Assembly: GCA_033763995.1 (NCBI GenBank)
Contig: JANRJL010000084.1
Location: forward strand, 1 to 64,000
Length of the DNA: 64,000 bases
Direction of reading: 5' to 3'
DNA from: GCA-2737725 sp033763995
Lineage (GTDB): Bacteria > Pseudomonadota > Alphaproteobacteria > Rhodospirillales > Rhodospirillaceae
The notes below the pieces were generated by a model. The model was not told the origin of the DNA. It did no database searches and worked only from the letters and a program-made list of their open reading frames with translations. Shown here piece by piece: positions 1 to 8,169 of this stretch (the first letter of the stretch is position 1; every line of letters begins with the position of its first letter). A program made the position numbers and the translations under genes.

Positions 1-48
1 CCTCGAGCAACGCAAAAAGGTGGCGGGATAGCTGGACCCCACAAGCGC

Positions 49-82
49 GAACCCCGCCGGAGGGAGGGAGCGGCGGGGTTCG
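49..82. terminator. Rho-independent-like hairpin
   Basis: An inverted repeat with arms AACCCCGCC and GGCGGGGTT surrounds a purine-rich loop. It lies just downstream of the small minus-strand gene that ends at 111, so it may terminate that transcript. The T-tract is weak in both directions. Confidence 0.5.
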
Positions 83-110
83 GTTTCACACGCTGACGGG
101 AGGGGGAGGA

Positions 111-257
111 TCAGGCGTGTGACAGACTCGCGTAATGAATCTGTGTCGGACTCATCGTCAGGCCGCGCTGCATGCCGTAGCCGTGGACGGCGACAATCAA
201 CGCGGCCAAGATCGCACTCAGGGCGATCAGCAGGCTCTTTCTGAACGTCTCACTCAT
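111..257 (-). CDS. Small single-pass membrane protein, unknown
   Basis: A 48-residue frame reads MSETFRKSLLIAL and continues with a hydrophobic helix at about residues 9 to 25, a short basic start and a polar tail ending in SLSHA. The pattern suits a small inner-membrane protein with a single transmembrane segment. No obvious Shine-Dalgarno sequence precedes it, but a hairpin terminator follows. I do not recognise the family; the small cobalt-transporter subunit CbtB was considered, but its His-containing C-terminal motif is absent. It runs in the same direction as the VOC gene that starts the next group, separated by about 170 bases in which I see nothing. Confidence 0.4.
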   Translation of the reverse strand: MSETFRKSLLIALSAILAALIVAVHGYGMQRGLTMSPTQIHYASLSHA

Positions 258-428
258 TTTCGCACCGTTGGTTTGGGGGGAAACCCGTCGGCGCGCAAAG
301 TGTCGGGCGCGAAGGCTGAATCCTTCCTTAACGCCCGAGAGGCTTGAAAATCAAAGGCTTAAAGCCCAAGTCACGACAGTGCTGTTGACCGTTTGCGCAC
401 GACTCGGCTGCGACTCGGATGCCTGATT

Positions 429-992
429 TCAGGGGAGTTTCGCGATGTTGACCTCGAACACCTCGACGATGCGCCCGTTGGGGTCGAACATCATCATGTT
501 GCGCGAGAGCTTGGAGCCCGACGTCTTCACGTCAAACAAGATCTCCACGCCCTTGGCCCTGGCCCGCTTGGCGATTTCGTCGATGTTGGCGACGCGGTGC
601 GGGTGAATCTCGCTGCCCTGGATGCCGCGCTGATTCTTCACCTTGGCCGCGTCTTTGCAGGCCGGAGCCTTGGGATCCTCGATGCCCATGAAGGCGACGC
701 GCCCGCCGATGATCTCGCCGCCGGGATAGACGCCCGAACCCCGCATGATGACAAAGCGCACTTTCGAATCCGGGTTGATGTCGAGATATTTCACCGCGCC
801 CTCGGGGCTTTGGATGCTGTCTTCCATCACCTCCTGACCGAGGATATCGCGATAGAACGCGATGGATTCTTCCAGCTTGCAGGTGACCGTAACCGAGCGC
901 AGCAGGATGCTCTGTACTTTGGCCTCTTGGGCGTGGGCGATGCCGCCGAGCAGCAGGCCGGCGACGGTTCCGAATAACAGTTTGCGAATCAT
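429..992 (-). CDS. Exported VOC-family protein (glyoxalase fold), copy 1
   Basis: This 187-residue protein starts with a Sec-type signal (MIRKLLFGTVAGLLLGGIAHAQ). The rest is a VOC fold: an N-terminal module with VTVTCKLEESIAFYRDILG, a middle GGRVAFMGIEDP segment and a C-terminal module with FDPNGRIVEVFEVN. VOC proteins include glyoxalases, extradiol dioxygenases and binding proteins, usually cytoplasmic, so the leader is unusual. The first beta strand lacks the usual metal-binding histidine, so catalysis is uncertain. It is the last of three tandem paralogues, 20 bases downstream of the next copy, and probably belongs to one transcript starting at the SDR genes near 3.7 kb. The ATG at 992 was chosen because the signal peptide begins there. 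Confidence 0.8.
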   Translation of the reverse strand: MIRKLLFGTVAGLLLGGIAHAQEAKVQSILLRSVTVTCKLEESIAFYRDILGQEVMEDSIQSPEGAVKYLDINPDSKVRFVIMRGSGVYPGGEIIGGRVAFMGIEDPKAPACKDAAKVKNQRGIQGSEIHPHRVANIDEIAKRARAKGVEILFDVKTSGSKLSRNMMMFDPNGRIVEVFEVNIAKLP

Positions 993-1012
993 GTTGGACT
1001 CCTGTGTCAACT

Positions 1013-1612
1013 TTACGGGATCGGCGTGACGTTGAGCTCGAACAGCTCGAGCACGATGCCGTTGGGATCGTAGAGCAGCGTCTGCCACGTCAGGCGCGAG
1101 GGCGACGGCCCCTCTTTGATCACCTCGATGCCCATGGCTTTGGCGCGTTTCAAAATCTCGGGCATGTTGGACACGCGGATCGGCATGATGATGCCGCCGT
1201 GCGACGTGCGGTGATTGCCCTTGGCCGTGTCCTTGCAGGCGGGCGACGCGGGGTCCATCAGACCCAGCATGCCGATGCGGCTGCCGATGACGGGGCCCGC
1301 CGGGTATTCGCCGGTGCCGCCGAACACCACCATTCGCAATAAACCCGTACTCGGCATGTCGACGATGAGCTGGCCCACTTGCACCGGCTTGCCGCCATCG
1401 TCGCTGAGCACTTTCATGCCCAGCACGTCGCGGTAGAATTTGACGGTCTCGTCGGGCTTGCAGCTCACGATCATGGTGCGCACGTGCTGGCCCTGGATGG
1501 GCGCCTCCGACAGCGAGCCCCCGGCATCGCGCGCGCGGGTTTGCGTTTGGGCCGCGGCAGAGCCCACCAACACCAGCATGGCGGTTGTGGCGAGGATCAA
1601 TGAACGAATCAT
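1013..1612 (-). CDS. Exported VOC-family protein, copy 2
   Basis: This 199-residue paralogue begins with a clear Sec signal (MIRSLILATTAMLVLVGSAAAQ) and a short linker. The VOC core carries TMIVSCKPDETVKFYRDVLG near residues 46 to 65, a GSRIGMLGLMDPASPACKD segment, and LYDPNGIVLELFELNV at the end. The shared PACKD motif and the closing DPNG..(V/L)E.FE motif tie it to both neighbours. As in copy 1, the expected first-strand histidine is absent. It is probably periplasmic. The genes lie 20 and 25 bases apart, which implies an operon and relatively old tandem duplication, because the three sequences are well diverged. Confidence 0.8.
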   Translation of the reverse strand: MIRSLILATTAMLVLVGSAAAQTQTRARDAGGSLSEAPIQGQHVRTMIVSCKPDETVKFYRDVLGMKVLSDDGGKPVQVGQLIVDMPSTGLLRMVVFGGTGEYPAGPVIGSRIGMLGLMDPASPACKDTAKGNHRTSHGGIIMPIRVSNMPEILKRAKAMGIEVIKEGPSPSRLTWQTLLYDPNGIVLELFELNVTPIP

Positions 1613-1637
1613 CGTGGCGCTCCATTGTGAAACATTT

Positions 1638-2243
1638 TCAGCGGATCGGCATGCGCTCCACCACGCCCTCTTTCATGGGCGCGAGCGGCGCGATGTTGGT
1701 CTCGAACAGTTCCAGCAGCACGCCGTTGGGGTCATAGGCGATCATGTTGCGCGACACGCCCACGGGCGAGGCTTGGGGCTCGAAGGCGATCGTGTAGCCC
1801 TTGGCCTTCAGCCGCCGCGTGATTTCATCGATGTTGGACACACGAAACGGCATGATGGTTTCGCCGTGCCAGCCGCCGCGCTTGACCTTGTCGGCGGCGT
1901 TTTTGTTCATCTGCTTGCAGGCGGGGCCACCATCATTGCCGATCACGCCCATGAAAGCCACGCGCCCGCCCATGATGGGCCCGCCGGGATACTCGCCGCG
2001 GCCTTCCATCACCACCAAACGCACGGTGCCGCCGTCGGCGTCCACATAGGGCTTGATGACATCGGCGGTGAAATCGCGCTCCTGAATCACTTTCTGATTC
2101 AGAATGTCGCGGTAGAAGGCGATGGATTCGTCGAGCTTGCAGGTCACCGTCACCGAACGCAGCAAAAGCGCCTGCACGGGCGGGTCTTCGGCCAGAACTG
2201 GTGACGCCAGCGCCAGCAACGCGGCCGTCAGAGCATGTTTCAT
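1638..2243 (-). CDS. Exported VOC-family protein, copy 3
   Basis: This 201-residue protein has a short signal (MKHALTAALLALASPVLA) followed by a VOC core. LLLRSVTVTCKLDESIAFYRDIL is nearly the same as in copy 1, which makes these two the closest pair. It ends YDPNGVLLELFETNIAPL plus a short extension. It contains the same GGRVAFMG and PACK motifs. It sits 10 bases downstream of an SDR gene, so the VOC set is cotranscribed with two dehydrogenase-like genes. Ligand and reaction are unknown. A secreted binding or isomerase role for a pathway intermediate is an inference from the context only. Confidence 0.8.
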   Translation of the reverse strand: MKHALTAALLALASPVLAEDPPVQALLLRSVTVTCKLDESIAFYRDILNQKVIQERDFTADVIKPYVDADGGTVRLVVMEGRGEYPGGPIMGGRVAFMGVIGNDGGPACKQMNKNAADKVKRGGWHGETIMPFRVSNIDEITRRLKAKGYTIAFEPQASPVGVSRNMIAYDPNGVLLELFETNIAPLAPMKEGVVERMPIR

Positions 2244-2253
2244 GGTCCGGTCC

Positions 2254-3081
2254 TTATTTTTGCGAGCGCACGCCGTGATGCGTGGCGAATTCGCCGGCGC
2301 TGCGTCCGCCGTCGACGGTGATCTCGGCGCCCGTGACGTTCACGGATTCATCGCCGGCCAAAAACACGACCGCCGAGCCGATGTCGCGCGGGTGGCCCAG
2401 CCGCCCCATGGGCGTGGTCTCGATGTTGTTGCGCACGAAGGCCTTGGCCCCTTCCTCGCCGTAGAGCGCGATGGCGCCAGGCGAGGGTTTGTCGCCTTCC
2501 TCGAACAACACGCCGGGATGAATCGCGTTGACGCGGATGGCGCGGCCCTGCCGGCGGCCCTCTTGCGCGGCGGCGCGGGCCAAATTGGTGGTGCCGCCCT
2601 TGGCGATGGCGTAGGCCGTGCTGTTGGGCGAACCGCGCAACGCATTCAGCGCCGATATGTTGACGATGGAGCCGCGCTGGCCAGCGTTCTTCTCCATGGC
2701 CGCGAAGGCGTGCTTGATACCGAGAAACATGCCGCGCACGTTGACGGAAGTGAGAAACCGCAAATCCTCGAGCGTCAGCGTTTCCATGGGCTTCAAACGC
2801 GACACGCCGGAGTTGTTCACCAATGCGTCGAGGCGCCCTTCGCGGGCCATCACATCAGACATGACGCGCGCCCAGTCGGCTTCCAGCGTCACGTCTTGCT
2901 GAATAAACCGCGACGTGAGGTTCATTGCGGCGAGGCGTTTCAGGGTTTCGTCGGCCCCGCCGGCATTGCGGCCCGTGAACACCACCGTGGCACCCGCTTG
3001 GGCCAACGCGATCACGGTGGCGCGGCCGAGGCCCGACGTGCCCCCGGTCACCAGCGCGATCTTGCCCGCGAGAATGCCCAT
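2254..3081 (-). CDS. Short-chain dehydrogenase/reductase
   Basis: This classical SDR has 275 residues. The nucleotide-binding motif TGGTSGLG lies at 12 to 19, NNSG at 89 to 92, and the catalytic Ser143, Tyr157 and Lys161 (YAIAK) are all present. The C-terminal ITVDGGRSAGEF segment is typical of the FabG-like group. It should be a cytoplasmic NAD(P)-dependent alcohol dehydrogenase or ketoreductase. It lies 9 bases downstream of a second, degenerate SDR and 10 bases upstream of the VOC genes. The substrate cannot be told from the sequence; the surrounding oxygenases suggest a hydroxylated intermediate. Confidence 0.9.
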   Translation of the reverse strand: MGILAGKIALVTGGTSGLGRATVIALAQAGATVVFTGRNAGGADETLKRLAAMNLTSRFIQQDVTLEADWARVMSDVMAREGRLDALVNNSGVSRLKPMETLTLEDLRFLTSVNVRGMFLGIKHAFAAMEKNAGQRGSIVNISALNALRGSPNSTAYAIAKGGTTNLARAAAQEGRRQGRAIRVNAIHPGVLFEEGDKPSPGAIALYGEEGAKAFVRNNIETTPMGRLGHPRDIGSAVVFLAGDESVNVTGAEITVDGGRSAGEFATHHGVRSQK

Positions 3082-3090
3082 GGCTCAGCC

Positions 3091-3747
3091 TCAACTCGCC
3101 AGAAAGCCGCCGTCGACGGGCAGCTCGACGCCCGTCATGTAGGCGGCACCGTCGGTGGCGAGAAACAAGACGCCCTCGGCCACGTCGTGGGGGGTCACGG
3201 GCGGCGCATGGGGCAGCAGCGCGCCGTCGGGCCAGTGGTCCGCGTCGCCCTCGATGCGCCCGGCCATGACGGCGCTGACGACGATTTTGTCCTTGGCCTT
3301 GGCGCACTCAAGTGCCGCGGACTTGGTGGACATCAGCACGCCGCGGTCGGCGGCGCACACGGCCGCGCACTCAGACGCCGCCACGCGCGCCAGCACCGAG
3401 ACGATGTTGATGACCACGCCGCCGCCGGTTTTACGCATGGCGAGGATGGCGTGTTTCTGGATCAGCCAGGCCGTCTCGCCGATGGCATCGAACGTCGCCA
3501 TGAAGTCCTCGGCGCTCAGCGTGGCGATGGGCGCGCGCCGGCATCGCCGCGCCGCGTTCACCACCAAGTCGAGGCGGCCATGATCGGAAACGGCCTTGCT
3601 CAGCGCGGCGCCGATGGCGTTTTCATCGGCAACGGCGGTCAACGGCACGACGGTGGCGCCCTCGGCGCGGGCCAGATCGATCACGGCGCGGCCGACGCTG
3701 TTGTCGGCGCCGCTCACCACCGCGACCTTGCCCGCCAGTCGACCCAT
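3091..3747 (-). CDS. Degenerate SDR-fold protein lacking catalytic residues
   Basis: This protein has 218 residues when started at the ATG at 3747, which follows a good GGAG site; longer starts would add a non-homologous leader. The SDR fold is clear: KVAVVSGADNSVG at the N-terminus, LVVNAARR in place of NNAG, and TGVELPVDGGFLAS at the C-terminus. However, the glycine-rich motif has Ser17 where the central glycine should be. The region aligned with the YxxxK motif reads CAADR, with Cys131 and Arg135 in place of Tyr and Lys. It is therefore probably not an active dehydrogenase and may be a partner of the adjacent active SDR. It is the first gene of the minus-strand operon. Confidence 0.8.
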   Translation of the reverse strand: MGRLAGKVAVVSGADNSVGRAVIDLARAEGATVVPLTAVADENAIGAALSKAVSDHGRLDLVVNAARRCRRAPIATLSAEDFMATFDAIGETAWLIQKHAILAMRKTGGGVVINIVSVLARVAASECAAVCAADRGVLMSTKSAALECAKAKDKIVVSAVMAGRIEGDADHWPDGALLPHAPPVTPHDVAEGVLFLATDGAAYMTGVELPVDGGFLAS

Positions 3748-3815
3748 GACCTTCTCCCCGGAGGGACTGTAGCAAGCCCGGCCCAATGCGAAAAATTGAT
3801 TCCGCCGCCCGAAAA

Positions 3816-3830
3816 GCCGATATGATCGGC
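3816..3830. promoter_or_regulatory. Dyad in divergent promoter region
   Basis: A perfect inverted repeat, GCCGAT-ATG-ATCGGC, lies between the divergently transcribed SDR/VOC operon and the DUF1838 gene, 33 bases before the latter's start. It is a candidate operator; no regulator is encoded next to it. Confidence 0.35.
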
Positions 3831-3862
3831 GCAAGGATATTCCTCAACCGGGGGCGCCGACG

Positions 3863-4759
3863 ATGACGCACGCAAATGAATTCTCAATCTCGCGGCGGAG
3901 CGCCATGGCGGGGCTGGCCGCCGGTGCCTTGGCGGCACCCGCGCCGACTCCAGCGGAGGCCGCGCCCGGTGCCGACGCGTGGATGAGCACCCCCAAGGGC
4001 ATTCTCGACACATATATAAGGGTGCAGGGCGACTTGACCGGCAAGGTCTGCCCCTGGCGCTGGCACGGCTACATGGTGGCGGTGACGCCGACCGAAAATC
4101 CCAAGGTGCTGTTCGCCTGCGAAGGCGTGGAGACGAAAAAGGTCTTCGTGCGCGAGACCGGCTTCGAGATGTGGTCCAAGGTCATGACCATCTTCAAGGA
4201 CCCCGACAGCGGCGAGGTGCTCAACGGCAAGACCTGGAAGAACCCCTTCACCGGGGCCATGAACACCGTGAAGCCCAACATCGTCGGCTCCAAGACTTTA
4301 TATACGGTGTCGGACACCGGCACGATCCTCGGCGCCAAAGTGGGCGACGAGCCCAATCCTTTCTTGAAAGATCAGGCCGGAGCCAAGCCCACCGCCCCAC
4401 CACCTCCCAAATCGGCACCCGACGAAATGAAACTTCAATTCATCGTGCTGGGCGATAAAGTGCAAATCGCCGGACAACGCAAATATCCCGACAAGCGCCC
4501 GATCCCCTTGGCCGAGTTCGGCACCACCACGGCGGAGCTGGCCGACATTCGCGATACGAAAAAGCCGCGCGTGGAGGCGGTATTCGCGGCGGCGTTCCTT
4601 GCGCCCTGGCAAGGCTTTCTCGAAATGCCGACCCAGCCCGGCCACGCCGTGTGGCACGCGGTCGGGCGCAAGATGGAAGGCTTCGAGGGCCTGAGCCCCG
4701 AGTACCTGGCCCAAGCCAAGATTCACATCCCCGACGTGCTGGCCTGGGCGGAGATGTAA
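3863..4759 (+). CDS. DUF1838 family protein with twin-arginine signal
   Basis: This 298-residue protein starts MTHANEFSISRRSAMAGLAA, a twin-arginine type signal, with an Ala-rich cleavage region near residue 35. The body matches the DUF1838 pattern: an early repeated-Trp segment, LDTYIRVQGDLTG, then W(K)NPFTGAMNTVKP, and a late stretch with FLAPWQGFLEMPTQPGHAVWHA. The function of DUF1838 is not established. It is one of five paralogues in the window and the most divergent with the member at 36274, with which it shares the W-x(3)-EM and GH-x-VWHA region. It faces the SDR/VOC operon and is followed by a stress-protein gene. A periplasmic location is inferred. Confidence 0.8.
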   Translation: MTHANEFSISRRSAMAGLAAGALAAPAPTPAEAAPGADAWMSTPKGILDTYIRVQGDLTGKVCPWRWHGYMVAVTPTENPKVLFACEGVETKKVFVRETGFEMWSKVMTIFKDPDSGEVLNGKTWKNPFTGAMNTVKPNIVGSKTLYTVSDTGTILGAKVGDEPNPFLKDQAGAKPTAPPPPKSAPDEMKLQFIVLGDKVQIAGQRKYPDKRPIPLAEFGTTTAELADIRDTKKPRVEAVFAAAFLAPWQGFLEMPTQPGHAVWHAVGRKMEGFEGLSPEYLAQAKIHIPDVLAWAEM

Positions 4760-4867
4760 TTCGCGAGTTCGGCGCGCATCGACACTTGAGGCCAAGCCGA
4801 ACCGGCCCTATGTGCGGGTGATCGCCGCCACGCGCGGCTCACCATGCCGCCGTTCAGGAGTGCGCCC

Positions 4868-5695
4868 ATGTCCCTTCGCGACATTCTCGTTCACGTTAAA
4901 CTCAATGAGGATTGGTCCAACCACATCGAGATCGCGGCCGGTTTGGCCAAGGCGCACGGCGCCAGGCTGACGGGCTTGTGCACGCAGCGCGATCTGGCGG
5001 TGCTCCGCTCGATCATGGGCTCCCATGCGCCGACCGTGCGCGAGCGCGAGGCGGCGGACCTCGCCAAGATCACGGTGCTGGAACGCAAGTTCCGCGCGAT
5101 GCTCGCGACTCACGGGATTTCCGGCGACTGGCAGACCGGCGAAGGCAGCGCGAGCGAACTGCTGACGCTGGCCGCCCGCTTTCACGACCTGATCGTGGTC
5201 GAGCAAACCGACGCGCGCACCGACGAGCACGGCTGGGACGCGGCCGGCCAGACGGTGCTGTCCAGCGGCAAGCCCACCTTGGTGATCCCCCACGCGCATC
5301 CCGTCGGCAACCTGGGCCAGCGCGTGTGCGTGGCCTGGAACGGCGACCGCGAGGCCGCCCTGGCCGTGCAGGCCGCCTTGCCGATTTTGATGAAAGCCGG
5401 CGCGGTCACCGTGCTGGAGGGCAAGGGCAAGGAGCAGTATTCCAGCATCACGCGCCTGCCGCCGCTGGACGTGATCGCTTACCTCGCCCGCCACGGTGTG
5501 ACGGCGTCGCGGGAACAGCTGGTGGCGGCCGAGCCCAATGTCGGCAGCGCGATCCTGTTGAACGCCGCCGCCCTGAAGGCCGATCTGCTGGTGATGGGCG
5601 CCTACGGCCGCTCGCGCCTGCGCGAATGGGTGCTGGGCAGCACCACCGGCTACGTCATCGATCATCTCAACGTGCCGGTGCTGATGGCGCATTAG
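4868..5695 (+). CDS. Universal stress protein, tandem USP domains
   Basis: This is a 275-residue protein with two UspA-like halves. The first starts MSLRDILVHVKLNEDWSNHIEIAAGLAK and the second is at about 145 to 275. The second half keeps the nucleotide-binding pattern: VMGAYGRSRLREWVLGSTTGYV (G-x2-G-x9-G-S/T). The ATG at 4868 is used because USP domains begin within a few residues of the start. Such cytoplasmic proteins bind ATP and are induced by stress. A second member of this type lies at 20926, also beside a Rieske/methyltransferase block, so it may have a role tied to the pathway. Confidence 0.85.
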   Translation: MSLRDILVHVKLNEDWSNHIEIAAGLAKAHGARLTGLCTQRDLAVLRSIMGSHAPTVREREAADLAKITVLERKFRAMLATHGISGDWQTGEGSASELLTLAARFHDLIVVEQTDARTDEHGWDAAGQTVLSSGKPTLVIPHAHPVGNLGQRVCVAWNGDREAALAVQAALPILMKAGAVTVLEGKGKEQYSSITRLPPLDVIAYLARHGVTASREQLVAAEPNVGSAILLNAAALKADLLVMGAYGRSRLREWVLGSTTGYVIDHLNVPVLMAH

Positions 5696-5739
5696 AGTCA
5701 AAGGCGTCCGGATTGAGTCACCGAGGCGCGATCATTCTC

Positions 5740-5865
5740 TTTTTTGGTCGCATTTTCCACGCCAACCGGTTCCCACTTGCCCGCCTTCGCCGAGGCTTCG
5801 GCGGGTTCAGATACTGGTCCTCCGAAGCTGCGCAGCAGCGAAGGAGGATCGGGAAAATGCTCTAA
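5740..5865. repeat. Intergenic repeat with GTGGGAACCGGTT core
   Basis: On the minus strand this region carries AAGTGGGAACCGGTTGGCG, and GCATTTTCC at its left edge is matched by GGAAAATGC at its right edge. Inside is a second hairpin of the CCGAGGCTTCGGCGG kind. The same GTGGGAACCGGTT core is found at 58921. It lies between convergent genes. Confidence 0.6.
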
Positions 5866-7124
5866 CGCCGCCTGCCCGGCAGGCGCGGCGCCACCAACAC
5901 CAACAGCAGCGCGGAAAACACCGTGATCACGCCGCAGGCAAACGCTTGCTGCGAAATCGAGATGCCCGCATCGATCAGCCAGCCGACGCCCGCCATGCCG
6001 CCGGCGGCAATCAGCGTGTTCATGGCCACCGTGAAGCCGCGGATCGCTCCGATGTGCCGGCTGCCGTAGAGCTCGGCATAGAGCGTGACGTTCATCACCA
6101 GCGCGCAGCCGAAGGTGAGCCCGGTTCCGGCCATGTAGATCGGGATGGCGATGGGATCGTCGCTGAGCGCCACGAAAAACATCGCCGGAATCATCGGCAG
6201 CAGGTACCAACGCAGCAGCGCGCGCGTGCCGTGGCGGTCGACGTATTCGCCCGCGAGCAGGTTGCCGAGGAAGGAGACCACCGAGAACACCACGTATCCG
6301 GCGGCGAAGACCGTGACGCTCCAGCCCTTTTCGTGGACCAGTTCCAATTGGTGAAACTGGAAAGTGAACATGATCGCCGGCACGGCGAGGATGCCGGGCA
6401 GCAGCATGTAGAACCGCCCGTCGCGCAGCATCTCGGCCAGGCGGTAGTGCCGCACGGCGGTGTCGGACGGCTTGGCGGCGAGCTCGGCCATGCGCTGCAC
6501 ATATCGGGCGTGACGCTCGCCATGTCCCACGAGTTGCAAATGGATCAGCGGCAGCAGCAGCACCAAAGCGGCCACGGTCACGGCCCACCACGCCCCGCGC
6601 CAGCCGACGGCCTCGATCAGCAGCGCGCCGATCAGCGGGAAAATGCCGAAACCCACCGTGTGCCCGGCGTTGGCGATGCTGGCGGCCTTGCCGCGATCGG
6701 TCTCGAAATAGCGCGCCATGCTGGCCTGCGCGCCCAGGCCCAACAGACCGCCGCCGAAAAAGCGCACGCCGAACATGCCGACGAACAGCATCCAGGGTGA
6801 GTCCACCATGGCCATGACGGCCGCGCATGCCGCCATGAGCAGAACCAAGATCGTGCAGATCACGCGCAGGTCGAAGCGGTCGTAGATGCGCCCGAGCTGC
6901 ATGGTCAGCAGGGCGCCCAACATCAGACTGCCGCCGTAGATGGCGGCGATCTGGCCGTGATTGAGGCCGAGCGCGGTCTGAAAGCTGTCGTTGAACAGCG
7001 AGATGTAGAAGGTTTGGCCCACCGAGATGAACACGTTGATGCCGAAGCCGAAGCTCAGAAACCGGAAATTGCCGCCGATAAAACGCCCCCATGCGGAGAG
7101 AGTCGCGTGCGTGGCGCCGGACAT
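5862..7124 (-). CDS. Major facilitator superfamily transporter
   Basis: This 420-residue protein has about twelve hydrophobic segments. A loop between helices 2 and 3 reads LGRIYDRFDLR, a typical MFS signature, and the half-way loop carries EYVDRHGTRALLRW, its counterpart in the second half. It is a cytoplasmic-membrane secondary transporter. It lies 24 bases downstream of the alpha/beta-hydrolase gene at 7149, in the same direction, so the two probably share a transcript and a pathway. It most likely carries an organic acid or aromatic compound, but the substrate cannot be read from the sequence. Confidence 0.9.
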   Translation of the reverse strand: MSGATHATLSAWGRFIGGNFRFLSFGFGINVFISVGQTFYISLFNDSFQTALGLNHGQIAAIYGGSLMLGALLTMQLGRIYDRFDLRVICTILVLLMAACAAVMAMVDSPWMLFVGMFGVRFFGGGLLGLGAQASMARYFETDRGKAASIANAGHTVGFGIFPLIGALLIEAVGWRGAWWAVTVAALVLLLPLIHLQLVGHGERHARYVQRMAELAAKPSDTAVRHYRLAEMLRDGRFYMLLPGILAVPAIMFTFQFHQLELVHEKGWSVTVFAAGYVVFSVVSFLGNLLAGEYVDRHGTRALLRWYLLPMIPAMFFVALSDDPIAIPIYMAGTGLTFGCALVMNVTLYAELYGSRHIGAIRGFTVAMNTLIAAGGMAGVGWLIDAGISISQQAFACGVITVFSALLLVLVAPRLPGRRR

Positions 7125-7148
7125 GAGGGTTAGGCCGGACCATCAAGC

Positions 7149-7970
7149 TCAGGCATCGAAGAAGCCCCGCATGCTGGCGGCCATCAAGGCGGCTTGGCCG
7201 TCCCAGGCGCCGTGACCGGCGCGGTCGCTGATGTCGAGCACGACGGAATTTTTCACGATATCCTTGGCGCGGTGCGTGTTGGGCCCGAGCATTTCACCCA
7301 GCACCAGCAACTGCACCAGCTGCGTCACTTGCTTCAGCCGGGTTTCGCAGTCGTAGTTGAGCGAAGCCTCGGGGCCGAACCAGCCGCGCGTGCCCGACTT
7401 GAGGCGTTCGACGAACATCTCCAGGCGGCGCTCGGCCTCGGTTGGCGCGCCTTCCAGCACCGTGGTGCGCCAGATCTTCGGCACGAAATCGGCGTCGGTC
7501 AAAATCGGCTGCGGCCCGCCGAACTGCACCTTCATCTTGGCGCGCTCCTCGGGCGTGAACAGCGCGAGACTTGGCAAGGATAACTTGCGCACCAAGTCCG
7601 GGCGGCTCACGGCCAACTCCGTGCCGATCAAGGTGCCGGTGTGGCAGCCCACCACGTCCAACCCGCCCTTGCCTTTGGCTCCGTAACCTAAATTGTCGAG
7701 CGCCTTGGCGAGCGCGGCGGTGTAATCGGGAATCGTCACAGGCGCGCTCGGCCCGTCGGAGCCGCCGAAGCCCGGCGTGTCGGGGCACAGCACGAGGCGA
7801 TCCTCGGCCAGCGCCCGTTGGAACACTTTATAATAGACGCCCGACATGGGGCTGGGGTGAAAGCACACCACTGGCGTCTTACCGCCGGGGCCCGACGCGG
7901 GCTCGGCGCAGGTCACGTGGACCTGACCGTAACCGCCCTCGACATACGTGCGCCAAACTTTCACCGCCAT
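7149..7970 (-). CDS. Alpha/beta-hydrolase fold protein, His at nucleophile elbow
   Basis: This 273-residue protein starts at the ATG at 7970, which follows GGAGAGC; the longer frame has no good site. It has the oxyanion-type CFHPSPMSG segment, CPDTPGFGGSD, and the nucleophile elbow VVGCHTGTLIG. In that elbow the serine of G-x-S-x-G is replaced by His110. A late RAGHGAWDGQ segment retains the usual general-base histidine. Groups of alpha/beta-fold proteins with GxHTG elbows exist, but their chemistry is not settled to my knowledge. It probably acts in the cytoplasm together with the MFS transporter downstream. Confidence 0.85.
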   Translation of the reverse strand: MAVKVWRTYVEGGYGQVHVTCAEPASGPGGKTPVVCFHPSPMSGVYYKVFQRALAEDRLVLCPDTPGFGGSDGPSAPVTIPDYTAALAKALDNLGYGAKGKGGLDVVGCHTGTLIGTELAVSRPDLVRKLSLPSLALFTPEERAKMKVQFGGPQPILTDADFVPKIWRTTVLEGAPTEAERRLEMFVERLKSGTRGWFGPEASLNYDCETRLKQVTQLVQLLVLGEMLGPNTHRAKDIVKNSVVLDISDRAGHGAWDGQAALMAASMRGFFDA

Positions 7971-8059
7971 AATGCTCTCCCCGCCAGTCTGGCCACCTTG
8001 CAGCAAGAGATGCAGCTATCACAAGTAGTGTGGGGGACGACGCTCGAACCGCAAACTCA

Positions 8060-8144
8060 TTGTCATTCCCGCGAAAGCGGGAATCCAGGTTTATCGTTGC
8101 TATGAAAACAGGAAACCTGGACCCCCGCGTGCGCGGGGGTGACA
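8060..8144. repeat. Double-hairpin intergenic repeat
   Basis: Reads TGTCATTCCCGC...GCGGGAATCCAGG, a short T/A-rich centre, then CCTGGACCCCCGC...GCGGGGGTGACA. Each end is a hairpin and the whole is an imperfect inverted repeat. The same architecture recurs at 45767, 42315 and 46929. It fills the space between two same-direction hydrolase genes. Confidence 0.75.
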
Positions 8145-8169
8145 ACCAAATGCTAAATCTGCACTGAGC

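Noticed and set aside
429..1625. Single 398-residue protein across two VOC genes
   Set aside because: The N-terminal half is an out-of-frame reading of the second VOC gene; the real gene starts at the signal peptide at 992.
2122..3825. Long open frame on the plus strand over the SDR genes
   Set aside because: It lies antisense to two clear SDR genes and its product is low-complexity Ala/Gly/Arg/His, as expected from GC-rich DNA.
7827..7840. TATAAT box
   Set aside because: It lies inside the hydrolase coding sequence on the wrong position for a promoter of any neighbour.
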